From VAZQ01 sp035693615 (lineage in GTDB: Bacteria > Pseudomonadota > Alphaproteobacteria > Rhizobiales > Xanthobacteraceae), in NCBI GenBank assembly GCA_035693615.1, contig DASSGH010000138.1:1-64000 (forward strand): 64,000 nt of DNA, given 5' to 3'. Made by a program: the position numbers and the translations under genes. This document shows, piece after piece, positions 17,858-28,657 of this stretch (within the stretch, counting starts at the first letter, position 1; each line of letters opens with the position of its first letter). A model generated the notes under the pieces. The model was not told the origin of the DNA. It ran no database searches and worked only from the letters and a program-made list of their open reading frames with translations.

Positions 17858-18673
17858 TTACAGCTCCAGCGTCGCCGTCACAGGCACATGATCGGAGGGC
17901 CGCGGCGAGCCGCGCAGACGCTTCATCACCTCGATGCCGGCGAGCCGGTCGGCGAGCGCGGGGGCGACCCAGATGTGATCGAGTCTGCGGCCTTTGTCCG
18001 CGGTTTCCCAATCGAGCGAACGGTAACTCCACCACGTGTAGAGCTTGGTCGGCTCGGGAACGAACATGCGCATCGCGTCGATCCAGCCGCCGGCATGCTG
18101 GGCGGCGACGAGCTTTTCGCACTCCATCGGTGTGTGCGAGACCACGCGGAGCATTTGTTTGTGGCTCCAGACATCGTGCTCGAGCGGCGCGACGTTGAGA
18201 TCGCCGAGTAGGATCATCCGGTTCGAGTTCTCACAGCGCAACGCGGCGGACGCGCGCATTTCGTCGAGAAAGGAAAGCTTGTGCGCGAACTTCGGGTTCA
18301 GCGCCGGATCGGGGAGGGGGCCCCCCGCGGGGACGTAGAAGTTATGCACGATAATAGGATCGCGAAGGCCGGCGCGTTCGCCCAGCACGGCCGAAATATG
18401 CCGGCAATCGGTCTTGCCGCAAAACGATTGGATGGCGAAGCTTTCGAACGGTAGGCGCGATAGAACGACGACGCCGTGATAGCCCTTTTGCCCGTTGAGC
18501 GCCACGTGCTCGTAGCCCAGCCGCTTGAAGCGCTTGAACGGAAAGCGGTCGTCGGGGCACTTGGTTTCCTGCAGACAGAGGACGTCGGGTCGCACCGTCT
18601 TGACGAATCTCGCCACGGTGTCGATGCGCAGCCGCACCGAATTGATGTTCCAGGTCGTGATTGTCAGCCGCAT
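17858..18673 (-). CDS. xthA: Exodeoxyribonuclease III
   Basis: A 271-aa AP endonuclease/3'-5' exonuclease of the ExoIII family used in base-excision repair. Conserved blocks are TITTWNINSVRLR at the N-terminus, DVLCLQETKCPDD with the metal-binding Glu, ILLGDLNVAPLEHD, and the C-terminal DHIWVAPAL and PSDHVPVTATL with catalytic Asp/His. It starts at ATG 18673 and converges with the cyclic nucleotide-binding gene 27 bp away. It lies downstream of lolA on the same strand, about 100 bp apart. Confidence 0.95.
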   Translation of the reverse strand: MRLTITTWNINSVRLRIDTVARFVKTVRPDVLCLQETKCPDDRFPFKRFKRLGYEHVALNGQKGYHGVVVLSRLPFESFAIQSFCGKTDCRHISAVLGERAGLRDPIIVHNFYVPAGGPLPDPALNPKFAHKLSFLDEMRASAALRCENSNRMILLGDLNVAPLEHDVWSHKQMLRVVSHTPMECEKLVAAQHAGGWIDAMRMFVPEPTKLYTWWSYRSLDWETADKGRRLDHIWVAPALADRLAGIEVMKRLRGSPRPSDHVPVTATLEL

Positions 18674-18771
18674 TGGATATCAGGCGAGCGCAGCGCTAGC
18701 GGCGTGTAATTGGCGATCGCTTGCAGAAGGTCAAGCGGGGTCTGGCGACTGATGCGCGGGGACTGATACCG

Positions 18772-19587
18772 TTACTGGATGTAACGGGTGTAATCGATCT
18801 TGAACATGCTGGGATCCGGCCGCTTGCTATTATCGAGATTGGAGACCGCGACCGTCGTGTCGTAGCCCTGCGGATCGGTAATGGTCCACTGCTTCAATTG
18901 ATAATCCTTGGCGCCCATCATCATCACCAATCGGCTGGTGCCGACGAGCGGTTGCGTCTCCTCGATGGTGATCGTCACGAAGGTATCGTCGGCGCGTACC
19001 CCGATGATATTCGTCTCGCGCATGAGGTCGATCCGCTCGGAGAGGAGGAAACGCAGCGGCGTCTGCGACAGCGGATAGAGGTCCTGGGTGGCAAGTTTGC
19101 GATCGCGCACGATAACCGATTGTCCGTCGGCAACGATCTCGATGCGGCTTGGCGGCTCGTATTCGAAGCGGACCTTGCCGGGCTTCTGAATGAAGAACTC
19201 GCCTTTGACGCGAGAGCCGTCGGGGCCGACCTGGACGAAATCGCCGATCAATTGCTGCATGTTCGAGAGATAGGCGCTGACCTTGTCGACCTGCGCGCGC
19301 TGCGCGGACGTGAAACTGGTGCTGGTCGTCGCCGGCGTCGCGGCCGGCTCCGGGTCCTTATCCAGATGAAACAGCGACCTCACCCCGGCCGCCAGGCCCG
19401 AGTTGGCGGATTGTGCGGGCGCAGCGGATTGCGCGGGCGCGGCGGGTTTGCTCGCCGCGGCGCCTCTCTCCTTGGGCAACGGCGCAGGTGTCGGCAGGGG
19501 AATGGGTTCGGCGTTCGCCGCCCATCCCAGCGTGACCAGGCCCAGCACCGCCACCCCGACGAACAGTCCCTGGCCCGTGCCAGCCAT
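18772..19587 (-). CDS. lolA: Outer-membrane lipoprotein carrier protein LolA family
   Basis: LolA shuttles lipoproteins across the periplasm. The 271-aa protein has a signal peptide ending near GWAANAEP, a low-complexity Pro/Ala/Ser linker of about 70 residues, then the LolA core: FVQVGPDGSRVKGEFFIQKPGK, RFEYEPPSRIEIVADG and a closing SMFKIDYTRYIQ. I chose ATG 19587 because signal-peptide hydrophobicity begins there; the frame stays open upstream to 19968, but that part is antisense to ftsK. The long linker before the core is typical of the Hyphomicrobiales version. Confidence 0.88.
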   Translation of the reverse strand: MAGTGQGLFVGVAVLGLVTLGWAANAEPIPLPTPAPLPKERGAAASKPAAPAQSAAPAQSANSGLAAGVRSLFHLDKDPEPAATPATTSTSFTSAQRAQVDKVSAYLSNMQQLIGDFVQVGPDGSRVKGEFFIQKPGKVRFEYEPPSRIEIVADGQSVIVRDRKLATQDLYPLSQTPLRFLLSERIDLMRETNIIGVRADDTFVTITIEETQPLVGTSRLVMMMGAKDYQLKQWTITDPQGYDTTVAVSNLDNSKRPDPSMFKIDYTRYIQ

Positions 19588-19684
19588 GGTCCCTCTCCCG
19601 GTCCCCTCAGGTCGGGTAGCCGGCCCGTGTGGCGAGAAGACGACCAATCCGGCAAAAAAGGCCTTAACGGCCGTTAGGTAAGCC

Positions 19685-22114
<2,430 letters not shown>

Positions 22115-22121
22115 GGTCTTC

Positions 22122-23345
22122 TCACCCCAGCACCGTGACGAGACGATGCAGCGCCTGCGCCGTCGTCTCGTAGTCCTGCACCATGGCGACGCGGATGTAG
22201 CCGAGGCCGGGATTCGATCCGTCCGCCTGTTCGCGCGCCAGATAGCGCCCCGGCACCACGCGAAGGCCCGCCTCGCGCCAGAGTCTCAGTGCCACGGCCT
22301 CGTCGCCGCCTTGCGCCGAAACGTCGAGCCAGAGAAAGAATCCACCCGCGGGACGCCGATAGCCGTAGCGCTCGCCGATGATCTGATCGGCGAGATCGTA
22401 TTTCTGCGTATAGAGGCGGCGATTTTCCTCCACATGCCTCTCGTCGCCATACGCGGCGATCGCCACGCGTTGCGCCGGCACGGGGACTTGCGGCGCCGAG
22501 ACGTTGCGCAGCTCTAAAAATCGCGCGAGGAATGTTCGATCGCCGGCGGCAAAGCCGACGCGCAACCCCGGCAGGTTCGAGCGCTTGGACAGCGACTGGA
22601 ACTCGACCACATTCGCAAAGTCCGGGCCGGCGGCTTCGAGCATACCGGCAGGCGCGCGCCGGGTGTAAATCTCGGAGTAGCATTCGTCGCTGAACACCAG
22701 GAATCCAAACCGGCGGGCAAGCGCGACCGCGCGCTTGAGATAGTCGAAGTCGGCCACCGCGCCCTGCGGGTTCGCCGGCGAGGCAATGAAGAAAGCGACG
22801 GTGCGACCGAGGAGCTCGTCCGAAAGTGCGTCGAGATCGGGAAGAAAGCCGGTCTCCGCCGTCGCCGGCAGGTAGACCGGCTCGCAGTTTGCCGCCACCG
22901 CGCCGGCGGCGTACGCGGCATAGAAGGGATTGGGAATCAGCATCGCCGGACGGCCGCGTCGGCCGCCGACCCAGCGCGCCGCCGCGAGCGCGGCGAGAAA
23001 GAGTCCCTCGCGCGATCCGTTGAGCACCAAGATTTCAGCGGCGGGATCGATCGGCCGCGGCAGCGCGAACCGCCGCCCGAGCCAGGCAGCGGCGGCCTCG
23101 CAAAAGGCCTCGAGGCCCTTGTTCATGGGATAGCGGCCAAACTCATTGATGTGGGCGGCGAGGACCGGGCCGACGAATGCCGGCACGGCATGCTGGGGCT
23201 CGCCCACGGCCAGGCTGATCGGGGATTGTCTGGGTTCTACGTCGCCCAAGAGCTCGCGCAGCCGCACGAACGGCGAGCGGCCGATATCGGCTCGGCTGGA
23301 CGTAGCGGGATGAACGCGTTCGGCGGCGGTCATGAACATGGACAA
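22122..23345 (-). CDS. Class I/II aminotransferase, DapC-like
   Basis: A 407-aa fold-type I PLP enzyme. The Schiff-base lysine lies in SLSKRSNLPGLRVGF, with the PLP-contacting NPFYAAYA, ASPANPQGAV and FSDECYSEIY motifs before it. Sequence and length resemble succinyldiaminopimelate aminotransferase (DapC) of lysine and peptidoglycan precursor synthesis, but substrate choice cannot be read from the motifs. Location just upstream of ftsK is the common arrangement in rhizobia. In-frame starts at 23345 (MSM...) and 23339 are equivalent. Confidence 0.87.
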   Translation of the reverse strand: MSMFMTAAERVHPATSSRADIGRSPFVRLRELLGDVEPRQSPISLAVGEPQHAVPAFVGPVLAAHINEFGRYPMNKGLEAFCEAAAAWLGRRFALPRPIDPAAEILVLNGSREGLFLAALAAARWVGGRRGRPAMLIPNPFYAAYAAGAVAANCEPVYLPATAETGFLPDLDALSDELLGRTVAFFIASPANPQGAVADFDYLKRAVALARRFGFLVFSDECYSEIYTRRAPAGMLEAAGPDFANVVEFQSLSKRSNLPGLRVGFAAGDRTFLARFLELRNVSAPQVPVPAQRVAIAAYGDERHVEENRRLYTQKYDLADQIIGERYGYRRPAGGFFLWLDVSAQGGDEAVALRLWREAGLRVVPGRYLAREQADGSNPGLGYIRVAMVQDYETTAQALHRLVTVLG

Positions 23346-23423
23346 AGCGGCGCCAAGACCCGCCGCACGAGGCTTTGTCCTACCATAGGTGCGGCGGGGT
23401 TAAGGCGCGATTAACCATCGGTG

Positions 23424-23474
23424 ACGAGCAAAAGACGCAAAAGTGAGGGGCCCCAGTTTGCGCTGGGACCCCTC
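23424..23474 (-). terminator. Intrinsic terminator candidate after amtB1
   Basis: A 12-bp stem with one mismatch (23445-23456 with 23463-23474, loop TTTGCG) lies downstream of the amtB1 stop. Read on the minus strand it is followed by ACTTTTGCGTCTTTTGCTC, a broken T-rich tract, as expected for rho-independent termination. Confidence 0.65.
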
Positions 23475-23518
23475 GACGGAAAGGGCGGTGCCGGGTCTCC
23501 GCCCTAACCGTATTCTCG

Positions 23519-24955
23519 TTAGTGGACGGTCTCGCCGTGCAGCGCGAGATCGAGACCTTCGCGCTCCACCTCGTCGCTGACCCGCAGCCCGATGAACACG
23601 TCGACGAGCTTGAGGATGATCAGCGAGACGATGGCGTCGTAAACGAAGACGATCACGATGCCCTCGATCTGGTTGAGCACCTGCACCGCATTGCCTTCGA
23701 TCAGGCCGGCGGTGCCGCCGTATTGCTCGATGGCGAAAACGCCGGTCAGCAACGCGCCGACAATCCCGCCGACGGCGTGCACGCCGAACGCATCGAGCGC
23801 GTCATCGTAGCCGAACATGTGCTTGAGGCCGGTGCAGCCCCAGTAGCAGAGGATGCCCGCGGCGATGCCGATGCACAGCGAGCCGACCGGGCCGACGAAG
23901 CCCGACGCCGGGGTGATGGCGACGAGGCCCGCCACCGCGCCGGTGCAGATGCCGACGACGGTTGGCTTCCCCCGCATCATCCACTCCACCAGCATCCAGG
24001 TGAACGCGGCGGCCGCGGTCGCCATGTGCGTCACGGTCATCGCCATGCCGGCTTGCATTCCCGCGGTCACCGCCGAGCCGGCGTTGAAGCCGAACCAGCC
24101 CACCCACAACAGCGACGCGCCGATGAACGTGAGCACCATGTTGTGGTTCGGCCCGGTGTCCTTGCGCTTGCCCAGCATGAGGCACGCCATCAGCCCGGCG
24201 ACGCCGGAGTTGATGTGCACGACCGTGCCGCCGGCGAAGTCGAGAACCTTGACCCACGCGTCCGAGTTCGCGGCGGCGAGAAATCCATCCGGGCCCCAGA
24301 CCCAATGGGCGACCGGCGAATAGACGAAGATCGCCCATAGGCCAATGAACCACAGCATGGCCGAGAACTTCATGCGCTCGGCAAAAGCGCCCGCGATCAG
24401 CGCCGGAGTGATGATGGCAAAGGTGAGCTGGAAGCAGAGATACACAGTCTCCGGGATGGTCGGCGCGAGCGGGTTGGGATTGCCGATCCCCTTGGAGATG
24501 TCGCTCACGATCCCCTGCAGGAAGGCTCGGTCGAGGCCGCCGATGAACGGCGTTCCCGAGCGGAAAGCCAAGCTGTAGGTGCAGACGAGCCAAAGAAGGC
24601 TGATCAGGCAGGTAATGGCGAAGCTCGTGATGATCGTATCGCCCACGTTCTTCTTGCGCACCATGCCGCCGTAGAACAGGCCGAGGCCGGGAATGGTCAT
24701 CATCAAGACGAGCGCCACCGAGGTGAGCATCCAGGCGGTGTCGCCGGAATTGGGCGTGCAGTTCTCGAGCACTGCCAATTTCGGGTCGGCATTGCCGGCG
24801 CAGGCGGGCGGCCCGGCCGCCGCCTCCGGGGCCGGCGCGGCTGTCGCCTCCTCGGCGTACGAGCCATCGATCGCGGAGAAGTTCAGGAAGAGCGCGAAGA
24901 GAACGGCCAACGCGAGAGCCACGAGTCCCGCACGTGTTGGTTTCTTGAACGTCAT
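23519..24955 (-). CDS. amtB: Ammonium transporter AmtB (copy 1)
   Basis: AmtB is the trimeric inner-membrane ammonium channel. The 478-aa product has an N-terminal signal-like helix, then a periplasmic segment with two cysteines (PACAGNADP and LENCTPN), then eleven predicted helices. The pore twin histidines are in SPVAHWVWGP and MTVTHMATA. The family signature GLFYGGMVRKKN follows the first core helix. The gene lies 39 bp after glnK copy 1 on the same strand. Closure of the pore by its PII partner is established for the family. The N-terminal Cys-containing insertion distinguishes it from copy 2. Confidence 0.95.
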   Translation of the reverse strand: MTFKKPTRAGLVALALAVLFALFLNFSAIDGSYAEEATAAPAPEAAAGPPACAGNADPKLAVLENCTPNSGDTAWMLTSVALVLMMTIPGLGLFYGGMVRKKNVGDTIITSFAITCLISLLWLVCTYSLAFRSGTPFIGGLDRAFLQGIVSDISKGIGNPNPLAPTIPETVYLCFQLTFAIITPALIAGAFAERMKFSAMLWFIGLWAIFVYSPVAHWVWGPDGFLAAANSDAWVKVLDFAGGTVVHINSGVAGLMACLMLGKRKDTGPNHNMVLTFIGASLLWVGWFGFNAGSAVTAGMQAGMAMTVTHMATAAAAFTWMLVEWMMRGKPTVVGICTGAVAGLVAITPASGFVGPVGSLCIGIAAGILCYWGCTGLKHMFGYDDALDAFGVHAVGGIVGALLTGVFAIEQYGGTAGLIEGNAVQVLNQIEGIVIVFVYDAIVSLIILKLVDVFIGLRVSDEVEREGLDLALHGETVH

Positions 24956-24994
24956 GGGGTCTAACTCCTGTCGCTAGACATTTCAGTGCGGGTT

Positions 24995-25333
<339 letters not shown>

Positions 25334-25710
25334 GGGTATTGACCCCCGTTCGTGCCCATCCCCCGCAGGTGTGAGGGAACGGGCAATCTCCGTTACGCGA
25401 GGGCGCGCGAAAGGAATGCGTCGCCCGGCAACGCATGGGCACGAATCAATCTGCGTGCCAGTTCGCCGCATGGGGCGTAAGTGCCGGGAAACAAACGGCG
25501 TTTAATCGCTATTCGGGCGCTCTGCGGAGTCCTATGCCGGCCGCCGCACAAACGCCGCTCAGGTATGCATAATTTTTAGGCAGGCCCTTGCGAGGGCCGC
25601 AGCACGCACGTCCAAACCCATGTCGGCTGTGTTTGAAACAGGTGACGCCGCGTTCGGTCGATTCCCTCCCACCGCTCACGGGGCGGGAGGGGCCATGCGT
25701 GCGTGAAGGG
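25334..25710. other. 377-bp spacer between the two glnK-amtB modules
   Basis: This non-coding region separates amtB copy 2 from glnK copy 1 on the minus strand. It holds a candidate sigma-54 promoter (25445-25460), a short GGCCCTTGCGAGGGCC hairpin at 25583-25598 and a CCCTCCC/GGGAGGG stem at 25664-25691 just after the amtB2 stop, which may help end its transcript although no T-run follows. I see no open frame worth calling. Confidence 0.5.
25445..25460 (-). promoter_or_regulatory. Candidate sigma-54 (RpoN) promoter of glnK1-amtB1
   Basis: On the minus strand the sequence reads TGGCACG-CAGA-TTGAT. It matches the -24 element TGGCACG perfectly and the -12 element TTGC(A/T) in four of five positions (A replaces C), with the required four-base spacer. 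It lies 112 bp upstream of the glnK1 start, a usual place for NtrC-activated glnK promoters. The -12 mismatch lowers confidence. Confidence 0.6.
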
Positions 25711-27039
25711 CTACTGCAGGGCTTCGCCGTGCTGGGTCAGGTCGAGGCCTTCGATCTCGTGCTGCTCGCTGACGCGCAGCGGGAGGAAGAAGGCGATCGC
25801 TTTGAGCAGAACGTAAGTGAGCGCGCCGGACCAGATGAGGACGGCGACCACGGCATAAACCTGGATCAAAACCTGCCGGGCGTTGCCCTCGAGCAGGCCC
25901 GAGGAGCCTTCCGGCGAGTCCGGGCTCGCCGATAGTGCCGCCACCGCGAACACTCCGGTGAGAATCGTGCCGGCCGCGCCGCCGACGCCATGCACGCCGA
26001 ACACGTCGAGCGAATCGTCGTAGCGCAACCGCGCCTTCAACCACGTGCAGGCCCAGAAACAGATGGCGCCGCCGATCGCGCCGATGATGACGCCGTGCCA
26101 GGGCAGCACGAATCCCGATGCCGGCGTGATGGTGGCGAGACCTGCGACGGCGCCCGTGATGAGCCCCAGGACGGAGGGTTTGCGGCGGGTCCACCATTCG
26201 AGCAACATCCAGCTCAGCGCGCCCGCGGAGGCGGCAAGATGGGTGGCGGTGATTGCGAACGCCGCGCGCGCATTGGCGCCGAGCGCCGACCCGCCGGCAA
26301 AGCCGAGCCAGCCGATCCACAGCATGCCCATGCCGATCACCGCTAACGACAAGTCGTGCGGCGCAAAGTTGTCGTTGCCGTAGCCGTGGCGCTTGCCGAG
26401 CACGTAAGCGGCGATCAGGCCGGCGATGCCGGCGTTGAGTTGGACGACGGTGCCGCCGGCAAAATCGAGAGCGCCGGCGCTCGCAAGAAAGCCGCCGCCC
26501 CACACCCAGTGGGCGATCGGCACATAGACGAAGATCAACCACCCCGCCGCAAACCACAAAAACGCGGAAAACCGCATGCGGTCCGCGACCGCGCCGGCGA
26601 TCAGCGCGACGGTGAAGATCGCAAAGGCCAACTGGTAGATGACGTACAGCAGCTCGGGGATCGTCGGCGCGAACGCGCTCGTCGCCTCCATGCCAATGCC
26701 GCGCAGGAACAGCCGTTCGAAGGTTCCGAGCCAAGGCGCATCACCGATGAAGCTCAGGCTGTATCCGATCGCAAACCACAACAGCGAGCACAACGCGGTG
26801 CAAGCGACGCTCTGCGCCATCGTGGCGAGCACGTTCTTCTTGCGCACCATCCCGCAATAGAACAGCGCCAACCCCGGGATTGTCATCATCAGCACGAGTG
26901 CCGTCGCGGACATCATCCAGGCGGTATCGGCGGCATCGATTCTCGCGGCTGTTTCCTGCGCCAGCGCCGGCAAAGTCGCAAAGGCCAAGCTCAGCGCGGC
27001 GACGAGGCTGCACGCCATGCGTGTCGTGGCTCTTCTCAT
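25711..27039 (-). CDS. amtB: Ammonium transporter AmtB (copy 2)
   Basis: A 442-aa ammonium channel with a signal peptide ending near LPALAQE, then eleven predicted helices. The pore histidines lie in VPIAHWVWGGG and ITATHLAASAGAL, and GLALFYCGMVRKKN is the family signature. Unlike copy 1 it lacks the Cys-containing N-terminal insertion. It follows glnK copy 2 by 26 bp. The two modules are clearly paralogous but diverged along their whole length, so the duplication is old rather than recent. Confidence 0.94.
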   Translation of the reverse strand: MRRATTRMACSLVAALSLAFATLPALAQETAARIDAADTAWMMSATALVLMMTIPGLALFYCGMVRKKNVLATMAQSVACTALCSLLWFAIGYSLSFIGDAPWLGTFERLFLRGIGMEATSAFAPTIPELLYVIYQLAFAIFTVALIAGAVADRMRFSAFLWFAAGWLIFVYVPIAHWVWGGGFLASAGALDFAGGTVVQLNAGIAGLIAAYVLGKRHGYGNDNFAPHDLSLAVIGMGMLWIGWLGFAGGSALGANARAAFAITATHLAASAGALSWMLLEWWTRRKPSVLGLITGAVAGLATITPASGFVLPWHGVIIGAIGGAICFWACTWLKARLRYDDSLDVFGVHGVGGAAGTILTGVFAVAALSASPDSPEGSSGLLEGNARQVLIQVYAVVAVLIWSGALTYVLLKAIAFFLPLRVSEQHEIEGLDLTQHGEALQ

Positions 27040-27065
27040 GCTGTCCCCCCTTATGCGTTAGGCTT

Positions 27066-27404
27066 TTACAACGCGTCGGCGTCGGTCTCGCCGGTGCGAA
27101 TACGCACGGCCTGATCGATGGCGGTGACGAAGATCTTGCCGTCGCCGATCTGGCCGGTCTTGGCGGAGGCGATGATGGCTTCGACGACGGATGCCACCCG
27201 ATCGGTCGGTACCGCCACCTCGATGCGGATCTTCGGCAGGAAGTTCACGGCGTATTCGGCGCCGCGATAGATCTCGGTATGGCCCTTCTGGCGGCCATAA
27301 CCTTTGACTTCACTTGCCGTCATGCCCTGGACGCCGACCGCCACCAACGCGTCGCGCACGTCCTCGAGCTTGAATGGCTTGATGATTGCGATGATGAGCT
27401 TCAT
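27066..27404 (-). CDS. glnK: PII signal protein GlnK (copy 2)
   Basis: A second 112-aa PII protein with Tyr51 in GHTEIYRGAEYAV and the intact TGQIGDGKIFV and RIRTGETD motifs. ATG 27404 gives the family start MKLIIAIIKPFK. It heads the second glnK-amtB pair. No clear sigma-54 site is visible before it, unlike copy 1. Differences from copy 1 cluster outside the T-loop, for example MTASEVKG versus MTVTEVKG, which suggests conserved partner interaction. Confidence 0.95.
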   Translation of the reverse strand: MKLIIAIIKPFKLEDVRDALVAVGVQGMTASEVKGYGRQKGHTEIYRGAEYAVNFLPKIRIEVAVPTDRVASVVEAIIASAKTGQIGDGKIFVTAIDQAVRIRTGETDADAL

Positions 27405-27504
27405 GAATGCGCCCCGCGAGTGACTGCGCACGATATCGGCACGATGATGAAAGCTTAACGGATTAGTGCATATTCGGGCTCGTTTAAGTCCACGCGTGCT
27501 TTGG

Positions 27505-27637
27505 TCCGTCATTGCCGGGCTTGACCCGGCAATCCATCTTCTTCGTGAAACCGCTCATGCGAAGAAAGATGGACCCGCGGGTCATAAGCGCGTCTACGCG
27601 CGTCGTCGACGCGCTTCTGCCCGCGGGTGACGACGGA
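27505..27637. repeat. Composite inverted-repeat (REP-like) element
   Basis: Between glnK2 and tesB lie three consecutive stem-loops: ATTGCCGGG/CCCGGCAAT (27511-27533), CCATCTTCTTCG with CGAAGAAAGATGG (27534-27572), and a long imperfect stem of about 21 bp (27573-27594 with 27608-27628). The outer ends CCGTC and GACGACGG are also complementary. Elements with the CCGGGCTTGACCCGG core are common intergenic repeats in Bradyrhizobium-type genomes. A shorter relative occurs at 30636-30655 and another at 29915-29961. Confidence 0.75.
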
Positions 27638-27698
27638 AAATACTTCAGTTTAGTCATCCGAGCAGCTTAGGTCTCCGATTACGGCAGCATAGCTGACC

Positions 27699-28571
27699 TT
27701 AGGAAGGATTGCTGCGCTCGCGCAGCAATCCTTCCTGGGCCACCGACGCAACCAGTGTTCCGTCGCGGGCGAAGATGAGCCCGCGGGAGAAGCCGCGCGA
27801 ACCCGCCAGATTGGGGCTGTCGTGGGCATAGAGGAGCCATTCGTCGGCGCGGAATGGACGGTGAAACCAAAGTGCGTGGTCGAGGCTTGCAGCCATCAGA
27901 GTTTTTTCGAACACGGTGCGTCCATGCGGGATCAACGCCGAGTCCAGCAGCAGCATGTCGGAGGCGTAGGCGAGCACGCATTGATGGATCGCGGGCTCGT
28001 CGGGAAGCTTGGCGGTGGCGCGGATCCAGACGTGGAAGCGGCCGTTCTCGATCTTTTTGCCGAGATAGCGGTCGAGCTCCACGGGCCGCCACTCGATCGG
28101 CCTCTCGCGCTCGTAGTAGCGGCGCACCGGATCCGGCATCAGCGGCAGCACGCGCTCCTTGATTTCGGCTTCGTTCGGCAGCTGCTCGGGCTTCACCATC
28201 TCGGGCATGCGCGCCTGATGGCTCATGCCGGGCTCGTCGCGATGAAAGGATACCGCCATGGTGAAAATCGCCTGCCCGTGCTGGATGGCGACCACGCGGC
28301 GGGTGGTGAAGCTCTTGCCGTCGCGGATGCGGTCGACCTCGTAGATGATGGGTACCTTGGGGTCGCCGGGGAGCAGGAAATAGGCGTGCAGCGAGTGCGG
28401 CGGGCGCCCGGCGACGTCCACCGTGCGGCAGGCGGCGACCAACGCCTGCCCGATCACCTGTCCCCCGAACACGCGCTGCCAACCGACCTGCGGTGAGCGG
28501 CCGCGGAACAGGTTTACCTCGAGTTGCTCGAGGTCGAGGATCGCGAGGAGATCTTGAACAGCAGACGACAT
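27699..28571 (-). CDS. tesB: Acyl-CoA thioesterase II (TesB)
   Basis: TesB hydrolyses medium- and long-chain acyl-CoA. The 290-aa product shows the double hot-dog layout with VFGGQVIGQALVAA near the N-terminus, the SLHAYFLLPGD segment, and the C-terminal ASLDHALWFHRPFRADEWLLYAHDSP containing the catalytic Asp, followed by GSRGFSRGLIF. I chose ATG 28571 (MSSAVQDLL); an upstream ATG at 28604 would add eleven residues of poor similarity. It is divergent from the Ubi hydroxylase gene. Confidence 0.94.
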   Translation of the reverse strand: MSSAVQDLLAILDLEQLEVNLFRGRSPQVGWQRVFGGQVIGQALVAACRTVDVAGRPPHSLHAYFLLPGDPKVPIIYEVDRIRDGKSFTTRRVVAIQHGQAIFTMAVSFHRDEPGMSHQARMPEMVKPEQLPNEAEIKERVLPLMPDPVRRYYERERPIEWRPVELDRYLGKKIENGRFHVWIRATAKLPDEPAIHQCVLAYASDMLLLDSALIPHGRTVFEKTLMAASLDHALWFHRPFRADEWLLYAHDSPNLAGSRGFSRGLIFARDGTLVASVAQEGLLRERSNPS

Positions 28572-28657
28572 TGCCGACCTTCGTGCCGCGCAAGCCCCCA
28601 TCATCGTCCGCGGAAGCGGCCGATGACAATGCTATAGTCCTGGCTAGGAGGACGCGC

